NCBI RefSeq assembly: GCF_000969825.1
Contig: NZ_KQ033919.1
Coordinates: forward strand, 3,546,749 to 3,610,748
From: Parabacteroides gordonii MS-1 = DSM 23371
GTDB taxonomy: Bacteria; Bacteroidota; Bacteroidia; Bacteroidales; Tannerellaceae
Direction of reading: 5' to 3'
DNA length: 64,000 nucleotides
Positions 7,417 through 15,788 of this stretch are shown in pieces. Position 1 is the first letter of the stretch. Each line of letters starts with the position of its first letter. Under the pieces are notes generated by a model. The model made no database searches, was not told the DNA's origin, and saw nothing but the letters and a program-made list of their open reading frames with translations. The position numbers and the translations under genes are program-made.

Positions 7417-10095
7417 ATGTACAAAAGAATAGTGCTGTTTTTTATTTTCCTTGGCTTTGCCTGCGGAGCATTTGCCCAGGAAAGTGACACTACCCAGGTT
7501 GAAGCACCGGCAGAAGTGCCGGTCATTAATTATTCGTTATCGCCGAAACGGTATAAGATTGCCGATATTAAGGTAACGGGTATTAAGAATTATGATGATT
7601 TCGTGTTAATCGGTTTTTCGGGACTATCGGTAGGTGACATGGTCACTATCCCCGGGGATGAGATTACAACAGCGGTAAAGCGTTTTTGGAAGCACGGATT
7701 GTTTTCGGATGTAAAAATCCTGGCAACCAAGATTGAAGGTGACGAGATCTGGCTGGAAATTCAGCTGAAGCAACGTCCCCGTATATCGGAAGTCAATTAT
7801 CATGGTATCAAGAAAGGAGAAAGGGAAGACCTTGAAGCCAAACTGGGCTTAAAGAAGGGTTTCCAGGTAACTCCGAACCTGATGGACCGTGCGAAGATCG
7901 TTATTCAGAAGTTCTTTGACGGCAAAGGATTTAAGAACGTGGATGTGGATATCGTTCAACGCGACGACCTGGCCCATGAAGGCGAGGTGATCGTAGATAT
8001 CAATATCGACAAGAATGAAAAGACTAAGATCCACCGTATCTATTTCGAAGGTAATGAAGCATTGTCTGCCAGAGACCTGAAGAAGGCGATGAAGAAGACG
8101 AACGAAAAGTTCAGTATTCCGAACGACTGGAAGACCAGTATCTTGGAGGCTTTCAGTACAAAGAAATTCACTACCGAAGAATATGAAAAAGATAAAGCAA
8201 ACATTATAGCCAAGTATAATGAGCATGGTTATCGTGATGCCGTACTGCTTTCCGATAGTGTTGTCAACTTTAATGAAAAGAAGGTGGACATCTTCCTGAA
8301 GCTGGAAGAAGGAGACAAATATTATCTGAAAGATATTCGCTTCGTGGGTAACACACAGTATGCTTCAGATTATCTGGAAGCTATTCTGGGTATGAAGCCG
8401 GGTGAAGTTTACAACCAGAAGAAATTGACTGAGCGTCTGTCGACAGATGAAGATGCCGTGTCTAACGTATATTATAACAACGGTTACATCTTCTTTAGTG
8501 CCGACCCGGTGGAAGTGGATGTGGACAATGACTCCATCTCTTTGGAAGTGCGTATCCAGGAAGGCCCGCAGGCTACCATCAACCGTGTAATCATTAATGG
8601 TAACGACCGTTTGTATGAAGATATCGTACGTCGTGAACTTCGTACCAAACCGGGTATGTTGTTCAGCCGTGAAGACCTGATGCGTTCCGTTCGTGAAATT
8701 GCCCAGATGGGACATTTCGACCCGGAAAACATGGATCCGAAACCGCTGCCCGACCCGGAGAACGGAACAGTGGATATCCAGTATAACCTGACATCAAAGG
8801 CAAACGACCAGATCGAATTCTCTGCCGGTTGGGGACAGACCGGTGTGATCGGTAAGTTAAGTTTGAAGTTTACAAACTTCTCCATGAAGAACTTCCTGAA
8901 CCCGAAAACATATAAAGGTATCATCCCGCAGGGTGAAGGCCAGACACTAACATTGAGCGGACAGACCAACGGACGTTACTATCAGGCTTACAGTATTTCT
9001 TTCATGGATCCGTGGTTCGGTGGAAGACGTCCGAATACACTCTCTGTAAGTGCTTACTTCTCTAAACAAACGGATATCAGTAGTAACTACTATAATAACA
9101 GCATGTCGAATTACGGCGGTTATTATCCTGGTTACGGTTATGGTTATGGTTATGGTGGTATGTATGGTGGCTACGGTGGTTATAACAACTACTATAATAA
9201 CAACTACGAATTGGCATACGACCCGGATAAGTCTATCATGATGTTAGGACTTTCTGCCGGTTACGGTAAACGTCTGAACTGGCCGGATGACTACTTCCAG
9301 TTCATGGCTACATTGAACTATCAGATGTATATCATGCATGACTGGGCATACTTCCTGGTACAGAACGGTACTTGCCATAACATAAACCTTGAATTGATGT
9401 TACAGCGTAACTCTATCGATAACCCGTTGTACACTCGTCGCGGTTCACAGTTCTCTCTGTCGGTAAGTGCTACTCCTCCTTATTCTTTGTGGGATGGAAA
9501 GGATTATGCCAACATGGATGATAACGACCCGAACAAGTTCAAGTTTATTGAATATCACAAGTGGAAATTCAAAGCTAAATTATTCTCTCCGTTGGCACCT
9601 GCCGCAGTTAAGCGTACACCGGTGTTGATGACACGTGTAGAATACGGCTTCCTGGGATCTTACAACAAGCATAAACGTTCTCCGTTTGAAACCTTCTATA
9701 TGGGTGGTGACGGTATGAGTGGATATTCAAGTACCTATGCTACTGAAACAATCGGTTTGAGAGGTTACGAAAACGGTAGTATCGCCGGTAACGGTGGCTA
9801 CAACTCTTATGGTTATGCTTACTCTCGTCTGGCAATGGAATTACGTTACCCGTTCCTGTTGGAACCGTCTTCTACTATTTACGGTCTTGTATTTGTTGAA
9901 GCAGGTAACGCATGGAAAGATTTGAAGAGCTTTAATCCTTTCGACTTGAAACGTTCTGCCGGTGTCGGTGTTCGTATCTTCCTTCCGATGATCGGTTTGA
10001 TGGGTATCGACTGGGCGTATGGTTTCGACAAGGTTGACGGCTCTCGTAGTGCAGGTGGTAGCAACTTCCACTTCATCATCGGACAGGAGTTCTAA
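7417..10095 (+). CDS. bamA: Outer membrane protein assembly factor BamA
   Basis: BamA is the core of the machine that inserts beta-barrels into the outer membrane. The 892-residue protein has a signal peptide (1-20), a run of POTRA domains (about 45-470; for example YKIADIKVTGIKNYDDFVL) and a C-terminal 16-strand barrel ending in FHFIIGQEF with the terminal Phe typical of barrels. The barrel carries an unusual loop of Gly, Tyr and Asn repeats encoded at about 9100-9225. The GLRGYENG segment fits the lid-lock loop (VRGF/Y) of Omp85 proteins. It lies between uppS and two periplasmic chaperone genes. Confidence 0.96.
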   Translation: MYKRIVLFFIFLGFACGAFAQESDTTQVEAPAEVPVINYSLSPKRYKIADIKVTGIKNYDDFVLIGFSGLSVGDMVTIPGDEITTAVKRFWKHGLFSDVKILATKIEGDEIWLEIQLKQRPRISEVNYHGIKKGEREDLEAKLGLKKGFQVTPNLMDRAKIVIQKFFDGKGFKNVDVDIVQRDDLAHEGEVIVDINIDKNEKTKIHRIYFEGNEALSARDLKKAMKKTNEKFSIPNDWKTSILEAFSTKKFTTEEYEKDKANIIAKYNEHGYRDAVLLSDSVVNFNEKKVDIFLKLEEGDKYYLKDIRFVGNTQYASDYLEAILGMKPGEVYNQKKLTERLSTDEDAVSNVYYNNGYIFFSADPVEVDVDNDSISLEVRIQEGPQATINRVIINGNDRLYEDIVRRELRTKPGMLFSREDLMRSVREIAQMGHFDPENMDPKPLPDPENGTVDIQYNLTSKANDQIEFSAGWGQTGVIGKLSLKFTNFSMKNFLNPKTYKGIIPQGEGQTLTLSGQTNGRYYQAYSISFMDPWFGGRRPNTLSVSAYFSKQTDISSNYYNNSMSNYGGYYPGYGYGYGYGGMYGGYGGYNNYYNNNYELAYDPDKSIMMLGLSAGYGKRLNWPDDYFQFMATLNYQMYIMHDWAYFLVQNGTCHNINLELMLQRNSIDNPLYTRRGSQFSLSVSATPPYSLWDGKDYANMDDNDPNKFKFIEYHKWKFKAKLFSPLAPAAVKRTPVLMTRVEYGFLGSYNKHKRSPFETFYMGGDGMSGYSSTYATETIGLRGYENGSIAGNGGYNSYGYAYSRLAMELRYPFLLEPSSTIYGLVFVEAGNAWKDLKSFNPFDLKRSAGVGVRIFLPMIGLMGIDWAYGFDKVDGSRSAGGSNFHFIIGQEF

Positions 10096-10155
10096 TGATA
10101 AATGGGGGATTAATTGAAAATTAACAATTCTGCGTTAAGCATTAACCATAATTCA

Positions 10156-10186
10156 TTGGAACAAAGTAAACCCTCCGCTATATTTG
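10156..10186 (+). promoter_or_regulatory. Promoter upstream of first ompH/skp gene
   Basis: TTG at 10156-10158, a 20-base spacer and TATATTTG at 10179-10186 match the Bacteroidetes promoter pattern. It lies 33 bases before ATG 10220, so the chaperone genes can be expressed independently of bamA. Confidence 0.65.
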
Positions 10187-10219
10187 TAGTCAGAGAGTGA
10201 AACTATAAAAAGAAAGTGT

Positions 10220-10735
10220 ATGAAGAAGATTATTGTTTTGAGTTGTATGATGCTCCTTTGCTCTTTTGCCGGTATGGCGCAAAAGTTTGCTTTGATAGAT
10301 ATGGAATATATCCTGAAGAATATTCCGGCTTATGAGATGACAAACGAACAATTGAGCCAGGTATCGAAGAAATGGCAGAATGAGGTGGAAGCAATCCAGC
10401 AGGAAGCGCAGAATATGTATAAGACCTATCAGAGCGACTTAGTATTCCTGTCTGCTGAAATGAAGACAAAACGTGAGGAAGAAATCGTAAAGAAGGAACA
10501 GGAAGCGCAAGACCTGAAACGCACCTATTTCGGACCGGAAGGCGAATTATTTAAAAAGCGTGAAAGCTTGATGAAGCCTATACAGGATGAAATATATAAT
10601 GCAGTGAAGGAAATATCGGAAGACAAGGGATATCAGCTTGTTGTTGACCGGGCTTCGGCTATGAGCATTATTTTTGCTTCTCCAAAGATAGATATCAGCA
10701 ATGAAGTGCTGTTAAAGTTAGGATATTCAAAATAA
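10220..10735 (+). CDS. OmpH/Skp family periplasmic chaperone (first copy)
   Basis: The 171-residue protein has a signal peptide (1-20, MKKIIVLSCMMLLCSFAGMAQ) and a long charged coiled-coil (about 45-125) rich in Glu, Lys and Gln, as in Skp tentacles. The C-terminal IDISNEVLLKLGY closes the small beta body. Skp trimers hold unfolded outer-membrane proteins in the periplasm and deliver them to BamA, which is encoded just upstream. A second copy follows 69 bases later, as is common in Bacteroidetes. Which copy acts as the main chaperone cannot be told. Confidence 0.92.
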   Translation: MKKIIVLSCMMLLCSFAGMAQKFALIDMEYILKNIPAYEMTNEQLSQVSKKWQNEVEAIQQEAQNMYKTYQSDLVFLSAEMKTKREEEIVKKEQEAQDLKRTYFGPEGELFKKRESLMKPIQDEIYNAVKEISEDKGYQLVVDRASAMSIIFASPKIDISNEVLLKLGYSK

Positions 10736-10740
10736 ATGCT

Positions 10741-10748
10741 TACATTTG
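10741..10748 (+). promoter_or_regulatory. -7 box before second ompH gene
   Basis: TACATTTG is a match to the Bacteroidetes -7 element, 57 bases before ATG 10805. The -33 region is only a weak match (TTA). It suggests separate expression of the second copy. Confidence 0.45.
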
Positions 10749-10804
10749 TGCGCTTTATGCACACAAAATATAATTGATTAATAACAAGTAATATTTTATA
10801 GAAA

Positions 10805-11308
10805 ATGAAGAAACTGATTATTTTATTGTTGATGATCCTCCCGTTAGGAGTTTTTGCTCAGGACATGAAAGTGGCAATTGTTAATACAAACGAGCTTATT
10901 CCTTTAATGCCTGAAGTAACTGCTATGCAGGAAACTTTGAAACAGATGAACGATAAGTACATGGGCGAAATGAAGACCATGGAAGATGAGTACCAAAAGA
11001 AATACGCAGACTATATCGCTCAGCAGGACTCATTAACTGAAAATATCAAACTGAGAAGAATGCAGGAACTTTCAGATATCGAACAGCGTGTTACTAACTT
11101 TACTCAGGTAGCTCGTCAGGATATGGATAAGAAACAACAGGAGTTGTTCGCACCGATCCAGGAGAAAGTAAGAAATGCAATCAAGGCTGTAGGGGATGAA
11201 AAAGGATATGCTTATATTCTCGATTCTAATCCGGGTATGGTTCTTTACACTGGTAACGCTGCAATCGATGCAACTCCGCTTGTAAAAGCTAAATTAGGTT
11301 TGAAGTAA
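10805..11308 (+). CDS. OmpH/Skp family periplasmic chaperone (second copy)
   Basis: The 167-residue protein has a signal peptide (1-19, ending GVFAQ), an N-terminal strand MKVAIVNTNELI typical of OmpH, and a coiled-coil of about 80 residues containing LRRMQELSDIEQRV. The C-terminal YILDSNPGMVLYTG region ends with the short closing helix. It differs clearly from the first copy in sequence, so the pair is an old duplication. It is followed by a strong terminator, so the bamA-ompH block ends here. Confidence 0.92.
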   Translation: MKKLIILLLMILPLGVFAQDMKVAIVNTNELIPLMPEVTAMQETLKQMNDKYMGEMKTMEDEYQKKYADYIAQQDSLTENIKLRRMQELSDIEQRVTNFTQVARQDMDKKQQELFAPIQEKVRNAIKAVGDEKGYAYILDSNPGMVLYTGNAAIDATPLVKAKLGLK

Positions 11309-11328
11309 TAAAATCTAACGTACAGATA

Positions 11329-11367
11329 CAACAAAGGATGCCTTTCTATGGAGGGCATCCTTTGTTG
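11329..11367 (+). terminator. Hairpin terminator after the ompH genes
   Basis: A 14-base perfect stem (CAACAAAGGATGCC paired with its complement ending at 11367) encloses an 11-base loop. It lies 21 bases after the second ompH stop codon. The following sequence is AT-rich but has no long T run. Confidence 0.75.
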
Positions 11368-11389
11368 TATTATAAAAATAAGGAAGAAT

Positions 11390-12223
11390 ATGTTTTCACA
11401 ACAACCGGGTCCGATCGGGATCTTTGATTCCGGCTATGGAGGACTTACCGTATTTAATAAGATCCGTGAGGCAATGCCTGACTACGATTATATTTACCTC
11501 GGCGACAATGCCCGGACTCCTTATGGGCCGCGCTCGTTTGAGGTAGTATACCGGTTTACCCGGCAGGCTGTGATGAAGTTGTTCTCCGAAGGTTGCCAAC
11601 TGGTTATTCTGGCCTGTAATACGGCTTCGGCGAAAGCCTTGCGTACTATTCAGCAATGCGATCTGCCGGAGCTGGATCCGTCCCGTCGTGTGCTGGGAGT
11701 CATACGTCCGACGGTTGAAATGATGGACAGGATCAGTTTGACGAAACATATCGGTATTTTGGGTACTTCAGGTACGATCTCTTCACAATCCTATTCCCTT
11801 GAGATAGAGAAGATGTTTCCCCATATTACAGTTACAGGTGAGGCCTGTCCGATGTGGGTTCCTTTGGTAGAGAATAACGAGTTCAATTCTCCCGGTGCCG
11901 ACTATTTTGTGAAGAAACATCTGGATCATATCCTTTCCCTCGATCCGGAGATTGACACATTGGTACTGGGATGTACCCATTACCCGTTGCTGATCGATAA
12001 GATCAAACAATACCTGCCATCCGGCATCACCGTCTTTGCTCAGGGAGAATACGTCGCAGAGAGCCTGAAAGACTATCTGAACAGGCATCCTGAAATGGAC
12101 AGCCGGTTAACCCATCAGGGTAAATGCCGCTTCCTAACTACCGAGTCTGCTGGGAAGTTCTCAGAGGCCGCCTCTGTCTTTTTGAATGATCCGATAGAAG
12201 TGGAACAAATCTCTATTGATTAA
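11390..12223 (+). CDS. murI: Glutamate racemase
   Basis: MurI makes D-glutamate for peptidoglycan by interconverting L- and D-glutamate without a cofactor. I start at ATG 11390 (277 aa), preceded by AGGAAGA. An upstream ATG at 11348 lies inside the terminator hairpin and would add a 14-residue extension unlike the family. Key residues are D13-S14 in GIFDSGYGG, C76 in LACNTASAK and the second catalytic Cys in LVLGCTHYPL. It is 6 bases from the following dipeptidase gene, another wall enzyme. Confidence 0.96.
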   Translation: MFSQQPGPIGIFDSGYGGLTVFNKIREAMPDYDYIYLGDNARTPYGPRSFEVVYRFTRQAVMKLFSEGCQLVILACNTASAKALRTIQQCDLPELDPSRRVLGVIRPTVEMMDRISLTKHIGILGTSGTISSQSYSLEIEKMFPHITVTGEACPMWVPLVENNEFNSPGADYFVKKHLDHILSLDPEIDTLVLGCTHYPLLIDKIKQYLPSGITVFAQGEYVAESLKDYLNRHPEMDSRLTHQGKCRFLTTESAGKFSEAASVFLNDPIEVEQISID

Positions 12224-12229
12224 GAAATC

Positions 12230-12898
12230 ATGAGACAAACCCGGTATATCTTTCTATTGTTGCTGTTGCTTTGTAACTTGCGAAGTAATGCGGAAGAACT
12301 AGATACCTGGTTGCATGACAGAGGATTGGTCGATATCTCCGTGTTGGACTCAACGATCCGTGTACATCTGGTGTATGCCACTCCTGATAACTTTATGGGG
12401 GAGACGGTTTATACCGGGATAACCCGTGCCTGGTTGCATCCCGATGCCGCTCAAAAATTAGTTACAGCCCAGCGATTGCTGAAGAAAGAACACCCCGACC
12501 TGACGCTGGTAGTCTACGATGCCGCCCGTCCGATGTCGGTACAACGGAAGATGTGGAGTTTGGTACGTGGAACTGATAAAGTGAATTATGTGAGTAACCC
12601 GTCGAATGGGGGAGGCTTACATAATTACGGAATGGCAGTGGATGTGACTATCCTTGATCCGGCAGGAGAACCGCTGCCAATGGGTACCCCTTTCGATTTC
12701 TTTGGAGAAGAAGCCCATACCAATAATGAGGAAGCTCTGCTGGCTTCCGGGAAGATCACCCGAAAAGAATTCGACAACCGGCGTTTGCTTCGCCGGATAA
12801 TGAAGAGTGCTGGCTTTCGTACGATCCCTTACGAATGGTGGCACTTTAATGCTTGTAGCCGGGCCGAAGCCCGGCAAAGTTATCCTGTGCTGGATTAA
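12230..12898 (+). CDS. D-alanyl-D-alanine dipeptidase (VanX-type, M15D)
   Basis: The 222-residue enzyme has a signal peptide (1-21) and the M15D zinc-peptidase pattern: YDAARPMSVQRKMW, then GGGLHNYGMAVDVTI (ligand His and Asp) and YEWWHF (catalytic Glu and ligand His). It would hydrolyse D-Ala-D-Ala dipeptide in the periplasm, recycling wall material. VanX itself confers vancomycin resistance only together with VanH and VanA, and those are absent here, so this is a housekeeping or recycling enzyme. It sits 6 bases after murI and overlaps the convergent yccF gene by 4 bases. Confidence 0.9.
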   Translation: MRQTRYIFLLLLLLCNLRSNAEELDTWLHDRGLVDISVLDSTIRVHLVYATPDNFMGETVYTGITRAWLHPDAAQKLVTAQRLLKKEHPDLTLVVYDAARPMSVQRKMWSLVRGTDKVNYVSNPSNGGGLHNYGMAVDVTILDPAGEPLPMGTPFDFFGEEAHTNNEEALLASGKITRKEFDNRRLLRRIMKSAGFRTIPYEWWHFNACSRAEARQSYPVLD

Positions 12899-13263
12899 CT
12901 GATATTTTTACCGAACGGTGTCAGTGCCAGTGCTGCCATCTTGAAATGCTGTCTGCCCCAGGGGATGCCGATAATCGTGATGCACAATAACAGACCGAAT
13001 CCCAGATGAGTCAGGCAGATCCAGAAACCTCCCAATATAATCCAAAGTATATTCATCAAGATAGAAAGGCAACCACCTGAATTGCCGTTATCCGTCACTT
13101 TACTGCCGAAAGGCCATAAAGCCAGCAAAGCCAGTTTCATTGTCTGTAGCCCGAACGGTATGCCGATGATGGTAACCATCAGCAACAGGCTCGAGATCAA
13201 ATACTCGATACTGGTAACCAGTCCTCCGAAAATTAACCAAATGATATTACCTAAAAATTTCAT
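12895..13263 (-). CDS. YccF domain-containing membrane protein
   Basis: This 122-residue inner-membrane protein has two YccF repeats, each an amphipathic or hydrophobic helix pair followed by the motif IGIPFGxQ or IGIPWGRQ and an ALxxxPFG tail. I start at ATG 13263 (MKFLGNIIW). The longer frame would begin with TTG. The family's role is not known, although some homologues act in ion-channel-like or stress contexts. It is convergent with the dipeptidase gene and has its own promoter just upstream. Confidence 0.88.
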   Translation of the reverse strand: MKFLGNIIWLIFGGLVTSIEYLISSLLLMVTIIGIPFGLQTMKLALLALWPFGSKVTDNGNSGGCLSILMNILWIILGGFWICLTHLGFGLLLCITIIGIPWGRQHFKMAALALTPFGKNIS

Positions 13264-13287
13264 ACGCAAACGATTTTATCTTGTTCA

Positions 13288-13317
13288 CAAATGTAACATT
13301 ATTCCGGTTAAAAGCAA
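13288..13317 (-). promoter_or_regulatory. Promoter of yccF-like gene
   Basis: On the minus strand TTG (13317-13315), 19 bases, then TACATTTG (13295-13288), about 25 bases before ATG 13263. Confidence 0.65.
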
Positions 13318-13396
13318 TAGTTATCGGAGCAGAAACCGGTAGGCACTGCTTCATCGACGGGTAGGCACCCATTTGAAACCTCCCTTGCTGTACGTT

Positions 13397-14671
13397 TTAC
13401 TCCGTCGCCGGAAGTGTATCGGGTACTGCTGTTTTCATTTTTTGCATACTATCCAGTTCTGCAAAGACCTGTTGCTTTACAATGGCGAAGCTGTCGCGCA
13501 GTTCCGGCTTGACCGGGAGCGAAGGGGGAGCTTCCATATTCAGCGGATTGATCGGCTGACCGTTTTTATGTACGCGGAAGTCCAGGTGAGGGCCTGTCGA
13601 TAACCCGGTAGAACCGACATAGGCAATCACTTCTCCCTGCTGTACATGACTGCCCACCTGTATGCCTTTAGCGAACTTACTAAGGTGCATGTAAGTGGTC
13701 GTATAGACCGAATTATGTTTTACTTTCAGGAAATTTCCACCTCCGCTCTGATACCCTTTGGCAACCACAGTCCCGGCACCGATGCTTTTGACAGGCGTAC
13801 CGACAGGAGCGGCATAATCTACCCCATGATGCGCACGGTAACGTTTCAGTATCGGGTGGAAGCGGGCATTGGTGAAACGCGAAGTGATACGGAATATATC
13901 CAGCGGTGCTTTCAGGAAAGCCTTACGCAGACTATTCCCGTCCTGATCGAAATATTCGAATACGCTATCCTGGGTGAAAGGAATGGCAATGAACTCTTTT
14001 CCCTGATGGTTGAAAACCGCTCCCTGGATGCCGTTTATATTCAACGCTGTCGTATCGTCGATATAAGCAATATCATACAAAACGCGGAACGAGTCACCTT
14101 CTTTTACATCATAGAAGTCTATCTGCCAGGCAAACACGTCGGCAATATTGATAGCCAGTAGGGGATTGACCCCGTTCGACTGGAGGACATTCCAAAGGGA
14201 AGAATTCAATGTCCCTTCTACATAATGCCTTTTCAACGTGATCGGTTTATTAAATTCGTAGGCACGGATCGCATCGCCCGTAAGATCGATCACCGCATAA
14301 TCCGTACGCGACTTGGCAAAAGCGATATAACGGATCTGTGCCGTACTGTCCTGCATGGTGAATGTGTAATAATGCATACCGGCCTGTAGCTTGGTCGGAT
14401 CGAGAACTTCGGTCGATGAACGGCTGATGCTGTCGGCCATCAAAGCTGAGAAACCAAGGCCTGAAAAGATAGATGCCGGATTATCCCCGTTCTTCATCTT
14501 ATAGTCTTTTACATCCAGTGTGTCGATACAGACACCATATTGATAAGCGCGTTGCTGGCTGTCGATCCATTCGCTGTCGACTTCTTCTTCGGTTTGTTCG
14601 GGGGTGCTTTTACAGGAGAGACCTAATATGAATAATAAGATCAAAATAGGTGCAATGCTGAATCTCTTCAT
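13397..14671 (-). CDS. M23 family metallopeptidase lipoprotein
   Basis: The 424-residue protein has a lipoprotein signal (MKRFSIAPILILLFILGLSC), a long N-terminal region of LysM-like or inhibitory type, and a C-terminal LytM/M23 domain (about 275-385). The zinc motif HxxxD appears as HGVDYAAP and the catalytic His as YMHLSKF. The last motif is GPHLDFRV, where the usual HxH reads HxD, a variant I have seen in Bacteroidetes M23 proteins. The enzyme should cut peptide cross-links of peptidoglycan at the cell envelope. It is monocistronic and divergent from the META genes. Confidence 0.9.
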   Translation of the reverse strand: MKRFSIAPILILLFILGLSCKSTPEQTEEEVDSEWIDSQQRAYQYGVCIDTLDVKDYKMKNGDNPASIFSGLGFSALMADSISRSSTEVLDPTKLQAGMHYYTFTMQDSTAQIRYIAFAKSRTDYAVIDLTGDAIRAYEFNKPITLKRHYVEGTLNSSLWNVLQSNGVNPLLAINIADVFAWQIDFYDVKEGDSFRVLYDIAYIDDTTALNINGIQGAVFNHQGKEFIAIPFTQDSVFEYFDQDGNSLRKAFLKAPLDIFRITSRFTNARFHPILKRYRAHHGVDYAAPVGTPVKSIGAGTVVAKGYQSGGGNFLKVKHNSVYTTTYMHLSKFAKGIQVGSHVQQGEVIAYVGSTGLSTGPHLDFRVHKNGQPINPLNMEAPPSLPVKPELRDSFAIVKQQVFAELDSMQKMKTAVPDTLPATE

Positions 14672-14762
14672 TATATCCTCATTTAGTGTTTATCCGTCAG
14701 GCTACAAACTTACAGAAAATATGGAAAAGAATTATAGGGTATGTTTGCCTGCTTTGTACCGG

Positions 14763-14794
14763 TTTGTTAATGTTAACTAAATAGCGTACTTTTG
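14763..14794 (+). promoter_or_regulatory. Promoter of META lipoprotein pair
   Basis: TTTG (14763-14766), a 20-base spacer and TACTTTTG (14787-14794) give a full consensus promoter. The leader to ATG 14859 is about 60 bases. Confidence 0.75.
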
Positions 14795-14858
14795 CGGAAC
14801 AATTTGGACGGATTTGACGTCTTATTCCTGTAAGTGATATAACAAATAGTATAGATTT

Positions 14859-15284
14859 ATGAAAAGAGTAATTTTTTATGTAATGATGCTCCCGATGGTA
14901 CTTGGGATGATGATTTCTTGCTCCGAAGCAAAAGTAGACGCTAAGAAACTGGAAGGCAAATGGAATGTAATAGAAGTGAAAGGTGAAAAGATCCTGAAAG
15001 AAGGACTACCGTATATGGAGTTTGATATGGCACAGAAGAAACTGCACGGAAATGCAGGCTGCAACATGTTCAATACTACCGTTACATTGGATGACAATAA
15101 TGTGTCTTCCATCACAATTGCGCCGGGAGCAGCTACTATGATGGCCTGTCCGGATATGGCAACAGAAGATGCCATCATGAAGGCAATGGGTGACGTGAAT
15201 GCCGTAAAAGCCGGTAGCTCTGAAAGCGAAATGTTGCTGGTAGATAAAGACGGTAATACATTATTGGTTCTGTCTAAAAACTAA
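14859..15284 (+). CDS. META domain (DUF306/HslJ-like) lipoprotein 1
   Basis: The 141-residue protein has a lipobox (signal ending MMISC, Cys 21) and one META domain. The typical blocks are LEGKWNVIEVKGEKI at the start, LHGNAGCNMF in the middle and MMACPDMATEDAIMKAM. META/HslJ proteins occur in the envelope of many bacteria; HslJ is linked to heat shock and novobiocin resistance in E. coli, but the molecular role is unclear. The conserved GNAGCN and MACP blocks are intact. A related gene follows after 6 bases on the same transcript. Confidence 0.9.
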   Translation: MKRVIFYVMMLPMVLGMMISCSEAKVDAKKLEGKWNVIEVKGEKILKEGLPYMEFDMAQKKLHGNAGCNMFNTTVTLDDNNVSSITIAPGAATMMACPDMATEDAIMKAMGDVNAVKAGSSESEMLLVDKDGNTLLVLSKN

Positions 15285-15290
15285 TCGGAG

Positions 15291-15734
15291 ATGAAGAAGT
15301 ATTTATTTCTCTGTCTGGCTGTGGTAGGTATTGCCGTATTTGCCTCCTGTAAGTCGCAGAAAGCGGTGGTAGCATCGTTCTCTGACCTGGACGGTGAATG
15401 GAGTGTGGTTGAACTGAACGGAAAGAAACTGGATCCGGCAGACAGTAAACAGTTGATTGTAATAGATGTTGCCCGTAAGCACCTGTCAGGTAACGCCGGC
15501 TGTAACCGGATGAATGGCAATATAGAGTATACGGATGCCCAGAAAAACATAATCAAGTTCCCGCAGGTTGCAACCACCCGTATGGCTTGTCCTGATATGC
15601 AAGCTGAACAGGAGTTTCTGGAAGCATTGAATAAGGTGGTACGTTTCCAGGCTGAAGGAAATGTGAAACCGGTGAATACGATTGCTCTCTATGGCACCGA
15701 CAATGGAAAGTTGATGGTTATTCAAAAGAAATAA
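15291..15734 (+). CDS. META domain (DUF306/HslJ-like) lipoprotein 2
   Basis: The 147-residue protein has a lipoprotein signal (ending VFASC) and a META domain with LDGEWSVVELNGKKL, LSGNAGCNRMNG and TTRMACPDMQAEQEFL. It is a tandem paralogue of the preceding gene, separated by 6 bases, with clear divergence outside the conserved blocks. Both should be anchored by lipid in the envelope. It converges with the sensor-kinase gene 54 bases away. Confidence 0.9.
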   Translation: MKKYLFLCLAVVGIAVFASCKSQKAVVASFSDLDGEWSVVELNGKKLDPADSKQLIVIDVARKHLSGNAGCNRMNGNIEYTDAQKNIIKFPQVATTRMACPDMQAEQEFLEALNKVVRFQAEGNVKPVNTIALYGTDNGKLMVIQKK

Positions 15735-15788
15735 GTAATGTTGAAAAACGTTGGGGAGGCGGTTCTGTAATGGGATCGCTTTTCTTCT

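Noticed and set aside
7849-8226. Reverse-strand open frames inside bamA and other long genes
   Set aside because: These follow the codon structure of the sense gene, have no leader signals and no recognisable domain; they are shadow frames.
11348-11390. Longer murI start
   Set aside because: The upstream ATG lies within the terminator hairpin and would add a 14-residue extension unlike other MurI proteins.
12230-12898. Vancomycin resistance determinant
   Set aside because: The VanX-type dipeptidase lacks VanH, VanA and regulators nearby and sits with murI, as in ordinary cell-wall genes.
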